Assembly (NCBI RefSeq): GCF_002355275.1
Contig: NZ_CP023449.1
Span: 772,001 to 836,000, forward strand
Direction of reading: 5' to 3'
DNA length: 64,000 bases
Source of the DNA: Rhizorhabdus dicambivorans
Lineage (GTDB): Bacteria > Pseudomonadota > Alphaproteobacteria > Sphingomonadales > Sphingomonadaceae
Shown: in pieces, positions 7,525 through 20,122 of the stretch
Numbering within the stretch: the stretch's first letter is position 1
Layout: each line of letters opens with the position of its first letter
Notes under the pieces: generated by a model
What the model was told of the DNA's origin: nothing
Databases searched by the model: none
The model's input: the letters and a program-made list of their open reading frames with translations, nothing else
Position numbers and translations under genes: made by a program

Positions 7525-8451
7525 ATGGGCCTGTTGGTCGACGGCGTCTGGCACGACCGATGGTATGATACGGAAAGCAGCGGCGGCCGTTTCATCCGCG
7601 CCGAATCCCAGTATCGCGGCGGACTGGACGGCGATTTCGAGGCACAGCCCGGCCGCTACCATCTCTATGCCGGGTTCGCCTGCCCCTGGGCGCATCGCGT
7701 GCTCATCATGCGCGCCCTCAAGGGGCTCGAAGGCATGGTCTCGGTCTCGATGGTCAACGCCCATATGGGCGGCCTGGGGTGGAGCTTCCTGCCCGGGGAG
7801 GGCGTCGTTCCCGATGCGGTCAACGGCGCGACCCATCTCCATCAGGTCTATGTCGCGGGCGATCCGAACTATACGGGGCGGGTCACCATCCCGATCCTGT
7901 GGGACAAGGCGGAGCGGCGGATCGTCAACAACGAATCCTCGGAGATCATCCGCATCCTCAACCATGGCTTCGACGGCATCGGCGCCGCGCCCGGCGACTA
8001 TTATCCCGCCGGGCTCCGTGCCGCGATCGACGAGGTCAACACGCGCGTCTACGCCACCGTGAACAATGGGGTTTACCGCGCCGGCTTCGCCACCAGCCAG
8101 CAGGCCTATGAGGAAGCGGTGCTGCCGCTGTTCGAGACCCTCGACTGGCTCGACCGGCGGCTGGCGCGGAATCGCTGGCTGGTGGGTGGACAGCTGACCG
8201 AGGCCGACATCCGCCTGTTCACGACGCTGGTGCGCTTCGACGCGGTCTATCACGGCCATTTCAAGTGCAACCTGCGCAGGATCGCCGACTATCCGCACCT
8301 CGCCCGTTTCGTGCGCGCTCTGGCTGGGGATCCGCGCATCGCGCCGACCATCAACCTGCCCCATGCTAAGGCCCATTATTATGGCAGCCACCCGGGGATC
8401 AACCCGAGCGGGATTGTTCCGGTCGGCCCCGAACGGCCGCTGGGGCCGTGA
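7525..8451 (+). CDS. Glutathionyl-hydroquinone reductase (PcpF/YqjG-type, xi-class GST)
   Basis: The 308-aa protein has the CPWAH active-site motif (Cys53) after GRYHLYAGFA, a long thioredoxin-like domain with RVTIPILWDK and NNESSEIIRI, and a helical C-terminal domain, all typical of xi-class GSTs. These enzymes reduce S-glutathionyl-(chloro)hydroquinones back to hydroquinone with glutathione. In pentachlorophenol degraders the homologue PcpF repairs conjugates formed when PcpC stalls. Here it lies directly upstream of a PcpC-like gene, 23 bp after metF and probably in that operon. The pairing strongly supports a hydroquinone intermediate. Confidence 0.88.
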   Translation: MGLLVDGVWHDRWYDTESSGGRFIRAESQYRGGLDGDFEAQPGRYHLYAGFACPWAHRVLIMRALKGLEGMVSVSMVNAHMGGLGWSFLPGEGVVPDAVNGATHLHQVYVAGDPNYTGRVTIPILWDKAERRIVNNESSEIIRILNHGFDGIGAAPGDYYPAGLRAAIDEVNTRVYATVNNGVYRAGFATSQQAYEEAVLPLFETLDWLDRRLARNRWLVGGQLTEADIRLFTTLVRFDAVYHGHFKCNLRRIADYPHLARFVRALAGDPRIAPTINLPHAKAHYYGSHPGINPSGIVPVGPERPLGP

Positions 8452-8452
8452 A

Positions 8453-8489
8453 GTCCGCCAGGCGGAAGATCACTATCCGGTCCGCGCTA
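8453..8489 (+). promoter_or_regulatory. LysR-type operator pair upstream of the PcpC-like gene
   Basis: A palindrome GTCCGCCAGGCGGAA (8453-8467; inner TCC-N7-GGA) is followed 22 bp later by ATCCGG at 8475. The second element is 74 bp from the ATG at 8549. It begins immediately after the preceding stop codon, so the PcpC-like gene probably has its own promoter. Confidence 0.6.
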
Positions 8490-8548
8490 TGGATCGATGC
8501 CCACGCGAAATTTATGCCTTTCCCGAGACAAGATAAAGGATTGCCAAG

Positions 8549-9295
8549 ATGACCCATCTGGACCTGTACAATTACACCATGTCGATCTGCTCGATGAAGA
8601 CGCGGCTCGCCATGGAGGAGCTCGGTCTCGACTATCAGGACCGGCAGGTCGACATCGGTTTCGCGCTGGAGAATTTCGAGCCTGACTATGTGCGGCTCAA
8701 CAACAAATGCGTGGTTCCCACGCTGGTGGCCGGGGACAAGGTCGTCACCAATTCCTATAATATCGTGCTCGAGGCGGCGCAAATCGCCGGCAAGGGCCTG
8801 CCGGCCGATCCGGCCGCGCGGGAAACCGCGCTCGACTGGTTCCAGAAGGGCGACCAGGTCAACTTCCAGGTCATCACCTATGGGCGCAAGGGCGTGCCGC
8901 GTGGCGACGAGCTGCTGATCGCGCGCCGGGCACGCGCGCTGGAATATGCGGAGAAATATCCCGATCTGCGGCCGATCTACCAGGCCGCGCATGATCGGAT
9001 CGTGGAGCACGGCAATTGCGCCTATGATGCCGAGACGGTGGCCGATGCCGAGGCCGGGCTGGTGGCGCGGCTCGACGAACTGGACAAGCATGTGCAGGGG
9101 CGCAGCTTCATCGCCGGCGATGACTATAGCGTGGCCGATATCATGTGGACCGTGCTGCTCGCCCGCGTCGAGATGCTCGAGCTGGGCGGCCTGATCAGCG
9201 AGCGGCCGCATCTGCTGGCCTATTATCAGCGCATGAAGGCGCGGCCCAGCTTCGCCGCCGCCCGCGTGATGCCCAATTGGAAGGGTGGGATCTGA
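8549..9295 (+). CDS. pcpC: Tetrachlorohydroquinone reductive dehalogenase-like GST (PcpC type)
   Basis: The 248-aa protein matches the recalled PcpC of Sphingobium chlorophenolicum almost collinearly. LYNYTMSICSMKTRLAMEE carries the catalytic Cys at position 14 and Ser at 12, followed by FALENFEPDYVRLN, VVTNSYNIVLEA, DWFQKGDQVNFQVITYG and the exact C-terminal MPNWKGGI. PcpC replaces ring chlorines of tetra- and trichlorohydroquinone with hydrogen using two glutathiones and is related to zeta-class maleylacetoacetate isomerases. It is preceded by a PcpF-like gene and followed by a TonB receptor. With no PcpB hydroxylase in the window, the hydroquinone probably comes from O-demethylation. Activity on a chlorinated substrate is inferred from the family. 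Confidence 0.88.
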   Translation: MTHLDLYNYTMSICSMKTRLAMEELGLDYQDRQVDIGFALENFEPDYVRLNNKCVVPTLVAGDKVVTNSYNIVLEAAQIAGKGLPADPAARETALDWFQKGDQVNFQVITYGRKGVPRGDELLIARRARALEYAEKYPDLRPIYQAAHDRIVEHGNCAYDAETVADAEAGLVARLDELDKHVQGRSFIAGDDYSVADIMWTVLLARVEMLELGGLISERPHLLAYYQRMKARPSFAAARVMPNWKGGI

Positions 9296-9356
9296 CCCGC
9301 CATCGGCGTCAGGACGGCAAAGGATATCGTGAATATTCCGTGCCTGGGAACAGATT

Positions 9357-9393
9357 ATCCAAGTAACGGATGAGTATTATCCGGCTGTGTATT
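9357..9393 (+). promoter_or_regulatory. LysR-type operator pair upstream of the first TonB receptor
   Basis: The palindrome ATCCAAGTAACGGAT (9357-9371) is followed 22 bp later by ATCCGG at 9379, which lies 88 bp before the receptor start. The surrounding DNA is AT-rich, as expected of a promoter. Confidence 0.68.
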
Positions 9394-9466
9394 TGATAAG
9401 CAGACCATGGCCGATACCGTGATTTTCCGTAATCTCGGGAAAAACATATAAGCGGGAGTGAGGGGC

Positions 9467-11773
<2,307 letters not shown>

Positions 11774-11783
11774 TCGGCCATCG

Positions 11784-12770
11784 ATGAAACGCACGCTGCT
11801 CGCCCTCTTTCTCCTCGGGCTGGCAAGCGGGAGCGGGGCGCCTTCGGAGGTTCCGAAGGCGCCGACCGCGCCCCGGCTGATCCTGCTCGGAACCGCGGGC
11901 GGACCCATCGCCCGGCTCGAACGGTCCCAGCCGGCCAATGCGATCGTCGTCGACGGGCGGATCTACCTGATCGACGCCGGCGACGGCCTCCTCCGCCAGA
12001 TGGCGGCGAAGCGCCTGGACCTGGGCAAGGTGCAGGCGCTGTTCCTTACCCATCATCATATTGACCATATCGCCGACCTGCCGGTGCTGATGATCGATCG
12101 CTGGCTGCTCAGCGCCGCGCCGCCGCTGCCGGTCCACGGCCCGCCGGGGGCCGCGCGGCTGGTGTCCGGCACGCTCGGCGCCTTCCGGCCGGTCGAGCTG
12201 GCGCCGGTCACGATCGGCGGGCCGCGCAAGCCGCCGCTTCGCCGCGCCGCCAGAGGGCATGACCTCCCGGCCCGGCTCGATGAGCCCCGCCTAGTCTACC
12301 AGGACGGATCGGTCCGCGTCCTCGCCATCGGGGTCGACCATTATCATTATCCGCCGGGTTCGCCCGAGGCGCGCTTCTCGCGATCCTACGCCTATCGGGT
12401 CGAGGCGGGCGGCAAGGCCTATGTGTTCAGCGGTGATACCGGGCCATCGGAACGGCTGGAGCGGCTGGCGCAAGGCGCCGACTATCTGGTCTGCGAGGTG
12501 ATCGATCTCGCCCGGGTGGAACGAGCCCTGCGCGCCTTCCCCGGCTTCGCGCCCGAGCAGATTCAGCCCTTGCTGCGCCACATGGTCGAGGATCATCTGA
12601 CCGGCGACCAGATCGGCCGGATCGCGGCGCGGGCGGGGGTAAGGAAAGTCATCCTCTCGCACCTGTCGCCCGGCGGCGACGGCGAGACCGACCTTGGCGA
12701 CTATGCGCGCGGCATCGCCGACCATTTCGGCGGAGAAGTCGTCATCGGCCGCGATCTGGACGAATTCTGA
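11784..12770 (+). CDS. Exported metallo-beta-lactamase-fold hydrolase
   Basis: The 328-aa protein has a signal peptide (MKRTLLALFLLGLASGSG) and the zinc motif HHHIDH (His90, His92, Asp94, His95), followed by FSGDTGPS and a final VILSHLSP, typical of lactonase, arylsulfatase and RNase Z-like MBL hydrolases. It starts 10 bp after the TonB receptor and is surely in its operon. It probably acts in the periplasm on the imported compound, for example hydrolysing an ester, sulfate or lactone. Its 3' end overlaps the convergent HPP gene by 29 bp. The substrate is unknown. Confidence 0.78.
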   Translation: MKRTLLALFLLGLASGSGAPSEVPKAPTAPRLILLGTAGGPIARLERSQPANAIVVDGRIYLIDAGDGLLRQMAAKRLDLGKVQALFLTHHHIDHIADLPVLMIDRWLLSAAPPLPVHGPPGAARLVSGTLGAFRPVELAPVTIGGPRKPPLRRAARGHDLPARLDEPRLVYQDGSVRVLAIGVDHYHYPPGSPEARFSRSYAYRVEAGGKAYVFSGDTGPSERLERLAQGADYLVCEVIDLARVERALRAFPGFAPEQIQPLLRHMVEDHLTGDQIGRIAARAGVRKVILSHLSPGGDGETDLGDYARGIADHFGGEVVIGRDLDEF

Positions 12771-13287
12771 GGCGCGGCAGCGCGATCGCGGCGAGGACCA
12801 GCACCAGCGCGGTCGCCGCGGTCAGCCCCAGCAACTGTTCGGCCGAGGCTGGCGAGGCATAGGCGAAGCCGGCATTGGCGAGTGCCGGCGGGTGCAGCGC
12901 GTCGAAGATCAGGACGATGGCAAGCGCGATCGCCACCGCCAGCGCCACCGCGCCGGGGCCGAGTGGCAGCAGGCCGCGCAGCGCGATGCCCGACAGCATG
13001 GCGATGCCATGGCTGAAGCCGACCCGGGCGGGATGGCTCGGGCGTTCGCCGCTGCTGGTCGTGATGACCACGGCGCTCGATACCAGCGAACCGAGGAAGA
13101 TCGCCCCGCCGCTGGCCAGCAGCCCGGCCCAGGTCGCGAGGCCGACGATGCCGCCACACGCCATGCAGGCGAGCGCGATATCCGCCGCCCCCATAGGCCG
13201 AGCGCCACCGCCGCATGGAGCGGCGGTGGCGCGTTCGGCTTCGGATGGGATCGGGTATGCGGCCTGGTTTGAAGGATCGCGCAGCAT
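12742..13287 (-). CDS. HPP-family integral membrane protein
   Basis: The 181-aa protein has about four hydrophobic helices in its last 150 residues and the signature DALHPPALANA near residue 130. HPP proteins are small membrane proteins; plant members transport nitrite. The start at 13287 is chosen because AAGGG lies just upstream, beginning at the pcpA stop codon, so it is translationally close to the ring-cleavage gene. Its 3' end overlaps the MBL gene antiparallel. A role in moving an anion such as chloride or an organic acid out of the cell would fit a dechlorination operon, but this is speculation. Confidence 0.62.
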   Translation of the reverse strand: MLRDPSNQAAYPIPSEAERATAAPCGGGARPMGAADIALACMACGGIVGLATWAGLLASGGAIFLGSLVSSAVVITTSSGERPSHPARVGFSHGIAMLSGIALRGLLPLGPGAVALAVAIALAIVLIFDALHPPALANAGFAYASPASAEQLLGLTAATALVLVLAAIALPRLRIRPDRGR

Positions 13288-13296
13288 CGGTACCCT

Positions 13297-14259
13297 TCAG
13301 ACGACGATCGGATCGTCGGACATCGCCTGCTGGATCAGGTGCTTCTTGTCGTCGAACTGGGGCGAGACCTTCAGGTCCATGCCCAGGGTCAGCTCGTCCT
13401 CGTCATGGGTGAAGCCCAGGCTGTGGGTCGCCTCGAACATGATGCCGCCCGGGGTGCGGACATAGGTCGATTCAAAATAGCCGCGATTCTTGCGGTCGGA
13501 GAAGTCGGTGAAGCCGACGCCCTCGGTCTCGAACTTGATGCGCGCCTGCACGTCCATGTCGGGCACCGCGAAGGCGCCATGGTGGATGATGCCCTCGGCG
13601 ATCGTCCAGCTGCCCTGGCGGCGATCGGGCTCATGCAGAAGGTCGATGATCGTGCCGGCGCTGCTGGTGTCCTTGACGCGGTAGCGGTGGCGGTTGCCCT
13701 CCTCGCCGATCTTCTCGAAATTCCAGCAGGCGTTCATGAAGAAATCCATGTCCTCGATCTCGCGCACCGATCCGGTCCAGCTGTGGAAGCCGCGCTGGGC
13801 ATGCTCGATCGGCACATGGGGCGAGGCATAGGGCGCGCGATCGTCGGTCTCGTCCTCGATCACCTCGAAGTCGATCCCGCAATCGGGATGCTGGAAGCCG
13901 ACGAAGCGCTGGCCGAAGCGGATGCCCGGCTCGCCGGTGGCGATGCCATGCGCGTTGAGATGGCCGATCCACCATTGCAGCGAGCCCTTCGGGATCGAAT
14001 AGCTGCACACCGTGAACTGGTTCGATCCCTTGCGGCCCTTCTGGCCGGTGCGGCGGGTCGGGAAGGTCGTCATCACCGTGCCGGGGGTGCCCAGCTCGTC
14101 GGCGAAGTAAAGATGATAGATCGGGATGCTGCCGTCATAGAACAGGGTGCGCTTGACGAAGCGCTGTCCCATCACCTTCACGAAGAAGTCGATGTCGCCC
14201 TGTGCGGTGCCGGTGCAGATCGTTATGTGATGCAGGCTCGTGATATGGCTATTGTCCAC
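13297..14259 (-). CDS. pcpA: (Chloro)hydroquinone 1,2-dioxygenase (PcpA/LinE type)
   Basis: The 320-aa protein is collinear with the recalled PcpA of Sphingobium chlorophenolicum. The Fe(II) ligands His11, His227 and Glu276 and the second-shell residues His10, Arg259 and Tyr266 all fall at the same positions. PcpA opens 2,6-dichlorohydroquinone to chloromaleylacetate; the related LinE acts on (chloro)hydroquinone. The GTG start at 14259 has GGAGAG upstream and reproduces the family N-terminus (NHITSLHHIT-like), whereas longer in-frame starts add unrelated residues. It lies 108 bp after folD with its own LysR-type operator inside the folD 3' end, and the HPP gene follows. This gene defines the pathway as passing through a hydroquinone. 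Confidence 0.93.
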   Translation of the reverse strand: MDNSHITSLHHITICTGTAQGDIDFFVKVMGQRFVKRTLFYDGSIPIYHLYFADELGTPGTVMTTFPTRRTGQKGRKGSNQFTVCSYSIPKGSLQWWIGHLNAHGIATGEPGIRFGQRFVGFQHPDCGIDFEVIEDETDDRAPYASPHVPIEHAQRGFHSWTGSVREIEDMDFFMNACWNFEKIGEEGNRHRYRVKDTSSAGTIIDLLHEPDRRQGSWTIAEGIIHHGAFAVPDMDVQARIKFETEGVGFTDFSDRKNRGYFESTYVRTPGGIMFEATHSLGFTHDEDELTLGMDLKVSPQFDDKKHLIQQAMSDDPIVV

Positions 14260-14360
14260 GATCGCTCTCCATTGTCGTAGATGAACCCGCGACCGCCGCC
14301 GGTTGGAAGGCGGGGCGCGGTGTCGGATTCCGAAATACCAGCGCGGCCGGACTGCCTCCA

Positions 14361-14397
14361 CGCGGCGTCACGAATAGGCGGCATCCGAAATCCGGAT
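14361..14397 (-). promoter_or_regulatory. LysR-type operator pair of pcpA, embedded in the folD 3' end
   Basis: On the minus strand the palindrome ATCCGGATTTCGGAT (14397-14383) is followed 22 bp later by ATTCG starting at 14375. The palindrome lies inside the last codons of folD, giving pcpA its own promoter. The second element is 116 bp from the GTG start. Confidence 0.65.
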
Positions 14398-15264
14398 ATC
14401 GGGGGCGGCGCGCAGCGCTCGGGCGGCCTGCAGGGTGTTGAGCAGCAGGCAGGCGATAGTCATCGGGCCGACCCCGCCGGGTACGGGAGTGAAGGCGGCG
14501 GCATGGCCGATCTCCTCGGCGGTGACGTCGCCGACGATGCCGCCCTTGCCGTCCGGCCCGACGATCCGGTTGATCCCGACGTCGATGATCACCGCGCCGG
14601 GCTTCACCCAGTCGCCGCGCACCAGCCCGGCCCGCCCCGCCGCCGCGACGATGATGTCGGCCTGGCGGCAGAGGTCGGGCAGGTTGACCGTATGGCGGTT
14701 GCAGACGGTGACCGTGCAGCCCTGTTCCAGCAGCAGCAGCGCCACCGGCTTGCCGACGATGTTCGACTTGCCGATCACCACCGCCGACTTGCCCCTGAGT
14801 TCGGGCAGTTCGCTCTGCAGCAGCATCATGCAGCCCATCGGCGTGCAGGGGATCAGCCCGCCGGTGCCTGTCGACAGCCGGCCGACATTGACCGGATGGA
14901 AACCGTCGACATCCTTCATCGGGTCGATCGCGTCGAGCACCTTGGCGCTGTCGATCTGCGGCGGCAGCGGCAGCTGCACGAGGATGCCGTGCACCTTGGG
15001 GTCGCGGTTGAGCCGATCGATCAGCGCCAGCAGCTCGGCCTCGCTGCAGTCGGCGCCGTGGCGATGCTCGATCGATCCCAGGCCCACCTTGCGGCATTGC
15101 TCGATCTTGCGGCGGACATAGATGCGGCTGGCCGGATCGTCGCCCACCAGCACCGCCGCCAGGGTCGGCGCCATGCCGTGGGCCCGGCTGAAATCGGCCA
15201 CGTCCGTCGCGAGGCCGGCCATCAGCCGCTCGGCCGTGGCGGTTCCGGAAATGAGGCGGGCCAT
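14368..15264 (-). CDS. folD: Methylenetetrahydrofolate dehydrogenase/cyclohydrolase
   Basis: The 298-aa bifunctional FolD has the catalytic YVRRK motif (Tyr and Lys of the active site), [11 protein letters not shown] and the NADP-binding [13 protein letters not shown]. It converts 5,10-methylene-THF to 5,10-methenyl-THF and then 10-formyl-THF. In this cluster it takes the methyl carbon released by the O-demethylase after MetF oxidation and passes it to PurU. It begins 3 bp after the purU stop, so the pair is one operon. The last codons double as the pcpA operator. It is probably a catabolic copy in addition to the housekeeping one. Confidence 0.94.
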   Translation of the reverse strand: MARLISGTATAERLMAGLATDVADFSRAHGMAPTLAAVLVGDDPASRIYVRRKIEQCRKVGLGSIEHRHGADCSEAELLALIDRLNRDPKVHGILVQLPLPPQIDSAKVLDAIDPMKDVDGFHPVNVGRLSTGTGGLIPCTPMGCMMLLQSELPELRGKSAVVIGKSNIVGKPVALLLLEQGCTVTVCNRHTVNLPDLCRQADIIVAAAGRAGLVRGDWVKPGAVIIDVGINRIVGPDGKGGIVGDVTAEEIGHAAAFTPVPGGVGPMTIACLLLNTLQAARALRAAPDIRISDAAYS

Positions 15265-15267
15265 CGC

Positions 15268-16125
15268 TCAGTCCCGGAAGACGACGGTCTTGCCGGCGTT
15301 GATGAACACCCGCCCCTGGACATGGTAGAGCACCGCGCGGGACAGCACCCGCTGCTCGATGTTGCGGCCCTTGCGCACCAGATCCTCGGGCGTGTCGGCG
15401 TGCGAGACCAGTTCGACATCCTGGTGGATGATCGGCCCTTCGTCGAGGTCGGCGGTGACGTAATGGGCGGTGGCGCCGATCATCTTCACGCCGCGCGAAT
15501 GGGCCTGGTGATAGGGTTTGGCGCCCTTGAAGCCGGGCAGGAAGCTGTGGTGGATGTTGATGCAGCGGCCCGACAGATAGGCGGCCAGATCGTCCGACAA
15601 TATCTGCATGTAGCGGGCGAGGATGACCAGTTCGGCGCCCGATGCCTCGATCGCCGCCTTGATCCGTGCTTCCTGCTCGGCCTTGGTGTCGGCCGTGACC
15701 GGCAGGTGGTGATAGGGCACGTCCTCCAGCCAGGACTTGATGGTGAGCTTGTCCTTGGGATGGTTGGAGATGATCGCCACGACATCCATGTCGATCTCGC
15801 CGATCCGGCTCGCATAGAGCAGATGGCCAAGGCAATGGTCGAACTTGGATACGAGGATCACGACCTTGCGGCGCTGCGCGGCGGAGCGCAGCGACCATTG
15901 CATGTCGAAGCCGGCCGCGGGCTCGGCGAAGGCGGCCTCGAAGCCGGCGGCATCGTCCTTCTCGAAGCGGGCGACCACGCGCATGAAGAAGCGGCCGGTC
16001 TCCGGATCGTCGAATTGCTGTGCTTCTGCAATATTGGCGCCGGCCCTGAACAGGGCCGTGCTGACGGTGGAAACTATTCCTGGCCTGTCGGGGCAGGAAA
16101 GCTTGAGGATATAGTCTTCAGACAC
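15268..16125 (-). CDS. purU: Formyltetrahydrofolate deformylase
   Basis: PurU has an N-terminal ACT-like domain (LKLSCPDRPGIVSTVSTALF) and a C-terminal formyltransferase-fold domain with NIHHSFLPGFKGAKPYHQA and DLDEGPII, the Asn-His-Asp catalytic set. It hydrolyses 10-formyl-THF to formate and THF, regenerating the acceptor needed by the O-demethylase. The GTG start at 16125 (285 aa) is preferred because AGGAT sits 6-7 bp upstream and the family begins just there; an ATG at 16158 would add 11 residues with a weak ribosome-binding site. It leads the purU-folD operon behind a LysR-type operator. Confidence 0.92.
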   Translation of the reverse strand: MSEDYILKLSCPDRPGIVSTVSTALFRAGANIAEAQQFDDPETGRFFMRVVARFEKDDAAGFEAAFAEPAAGFDMQWSLRSAAQRRKVVILVSKFDHCLGHLLYASRIGEIDMDVVAIISNHPKDKLTIKSWLEDVPYHHLPVTADTKAEQEARIKAAIEASGAELVILARYMQILSDDLAAYLSGRCINIHHSFLPGFKGAKPYHQAHSRGVKMIGATAHYVTADLDEGPIIHQDVELVSHADTPEDLVRKGRNIEQRVLSRAVLYHVQGRVFINAGKTVVFRD

Positions 16126-16222
16126 GCTGCATCCTATCTGTGATTGTGCGTTGATCATGGCAATGTCGGATCAAGCACAAGCTCATCAGGCCAGCGGGGC
16201 AGGAAAGGCAATAGATCGGGCG

Positions 16223-16259
16223 GTCCGTACTTTGGCTGGATCGATTCCGGTTATCGGAT
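16223..16259 (-). promoter_or_regulatory. LysR-type operator pair upstream of purU-folD
   Basis: On the minus strand ATCCGATAACCGGAA (16259-16245) is followed 22 bp later by AGCCAAAGTACGGAC, a weaker match to ATCC-N7-GGAT. The spacing to purU is 112 bp (GTG start) or 79 bp (ATG start). Confidence 0.55.
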
Positions 16260-16272
16260 AGATGTTCGGTGG

Positions 16273-16890
16273 TCAGTGGTCGGCGGCGTCGAGCCAGTTC
16301 CGCACGCGCGACGCGACCGGCAACGGCAGTTCATGGCCCCCGTCATGGATCAGCACGCTGGCATGGGCATTACTCGGGCCGGTCAGATAGGCTTCGGCCT
16401 CCCGGAACTTCGCCAGCGGGATCACCATGTCCTCCCGTCCGCGACAGAACAGCACGGGCTTTCCCGACAGCGCCCCGGCGGGCAGGTTCCGTGCGGGCAC
16501 GGCAAAGCAGCCGCCGATCATCACCAGGCCGGCATAGGCGCCGGGATCGGCGAGCATCAGGGCGGCCGCCATTGCCGCGCCGTTGCTGAAGCCGCACAGC
16601 CAGGGCAGCCGGCCTCCCCGATCGGCGGCGATCCAGTCACCCACCCGGGCGGACTGCTCGGCAAGGCTGTCCGGCGCCGCCACGCCGATCCCCATATTAT
16701 GGAACCAGGCAAAGCCCGCCCCCTCCGGCAGGGGGCCGCGATAGGATCGCACCGTGCTGCGGCCGAACAGCGGCAGCGCCCAGCCCGCCTCCCGCTCGCT
16801 GCTGCCGCGGCCATGCAGATAGACGATGTCGCGCCCACCCTCCCGATCCGGGGCGTCGTAGCGGATCACCACCGCCTCTTCACGCGACAT
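16273..16890 (-). CDS. Alpha/beta-hydrolase, phospholipase/carboxylesterase family
   Basis: This 205-aa single-domain hydrolase has a visible triad: Ser102 in GFSNGAA, Asp154 in GREDMVIP and His186 in GGHELP. Small carboxylesterases of this kind (for example Bacillus MhqD) occur beside hydroquinone dioxygenases, which supports a role in (chloro)hydroquinone metabolism. It might hydrolyse an ester or the acyl halide formed on ring cleavage. It lies between purU and the second TonB receptor. A LysR-type site at 16952-16988 is correctly spaced (76 bp) for this gene on the minus strand. Confidence 0.78.
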   Translation of the reverse strand: MSREEAVVIRYDAPDREGGRDIVYLHGRGSSEREAGWALPLFGRSTVRSYRGPLPEGAGFAWFHNMGIGVAAPDSLAEQSARVGDWIAADRGGRLPWLCGFSNGAAMAAALMLADPGAYAGLVMIGGCFAVPARNLPAGALSGKPVLFCRGREDMVIPLAKFREAEAYLTGPSNAHASVLIHDGGHELPLPVASRVRNWLDAADH

Positions 16891-16951
16891 ATGCCCTCCT
16901 TGCTTTCGCCGATGTCGCGCGAAGGCTGGCGGGGCGGAGGGGCGCGATCAA

Positions 16952-16988
16952 ATCCATCTCCCTGATAGGCCCTATCCGGGCGGGGCGA
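16952..16988. promoter_or_regulatory. LysR-type operator pair between esterase and second TonB receptor
   Basis: ATCCATCTCCCTGAT (16952-16966) is followed 22 bp later by ATCCGG at 16974. Read rightward the pair ends 125 bp before the receptor start; read leftward its nearer element is 76 bp from the esterase start. It may serve both divergent genes. Confidence 0.55.
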
Positions 16989-17112
16989 TTTCCCTTCGCG
17001 CGCAAAACTGTAGTTCCCCTGCTGTCCCGGTGGGCAGAGCGCGATGGCGCCGCCCACCCGTCAGGGCAGGCGAACAGTGCCCGCAACGACGGGCCGAACA
17101 AGGGGAGGCCGA

Positions 17113-19566
<2,454 letters not shown>

Positions 19567-19585
19567 TCGGAAAGCGGCGTCAGGC

Positions 19586-20020
19586 TCAGCAGCCCCGCCA
19601 GCCGTCATGAGCGGGCGTGGGCTTGCGGATTCGGAAGCGCACCGACGCCATGGCCGGGGCGATCGCGCGGGGCTTGTAAAGCTCCAGATCGACCGCGGTG
19701 ACGCCGCCGAGCGCGATCAGCCGCCGGCCGAGTTCGCAGGCATAGGTCTCGATCAGCTCGAAATGCCCTTCCTCGGACAGTTGCCGGGCCTGGTCGACAA
19801 GGGTGCGATAATCGATCGTGTCGCCGATCTGGTCGGCCTCCGGCTCGGGCACCTCGGCGGCGATATCGAGCAGGATCTCCTGGCGCTTCTCCTTCTCGCC
19901 GCGATAGATGCCGACGCTCGCCATCAGCCGGACGCGCTCGGCCCTTACCCACAATGTCTGTTCCAGGCCGGCCATGGCGCCATGCAGGCCGGAACCCGTG
20001 ATCCTGCGATGCTCGTTCAT
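19586..20020 (-). CDS. folB: Dihydroneopterin aldolase (FolB-type)
   Basis: The 144-aa protein has the FolB fold pattern: MASVGIYRGEKEKRQEILLDI at the N-terminus, DTIDYRTLVDQ, IETYACELGRR and the conserved Lys-Pro in YKPRAIAPAMASVRF. FolB makes 6-hydroxymethyl-dihydropterin in folate synthesis. A dedicated copy in a cluster that depends on THF would raise cofactor supply. It follows the LysR gene on the same strand but has its own LysR-type operator 75 bp upstream, which supports membership in the regulon. Confidence 0.8.
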   Translation of the reverse strand: MNEHRRITGSGLHGAMAGLEQTLWVRAERVRLMASVGIYRGEKEKRQEILLDIAAEVPEPEADQIGDTIDYRTLVDQARQLSEEGHFELIETYACELGRRLIALGGVTAVDLELYKPRAIAPAMASVRFRIRKPTPAHDGWRGC

Positions 20021-20080
20021 GCCTTCATGTCCCCGCCGGCCAGTCCATGGCCAGCTTAGGGGCGTGGCGCGGTCTGGCCA

Positions 20081-20117
20081 GCCTGTATTCCGGATGGAGC
20101 CTTTCCGGCTTCGCGAA
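20081..20117 (-). promoter_or_regulatory. LysR-type operator pair upstream of folB
   Basis: On the minus strand TTCGCGAAGCCGGAA (20117-20103, a weak palindrome) is followed 22 bp later by ATCCGG starting at 20095, which is 75 bp from the folB ATG. The pair fills the gap between lysR and folB. Confidence 0.5.
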
Positions 20118-20122
20118 TTGAT

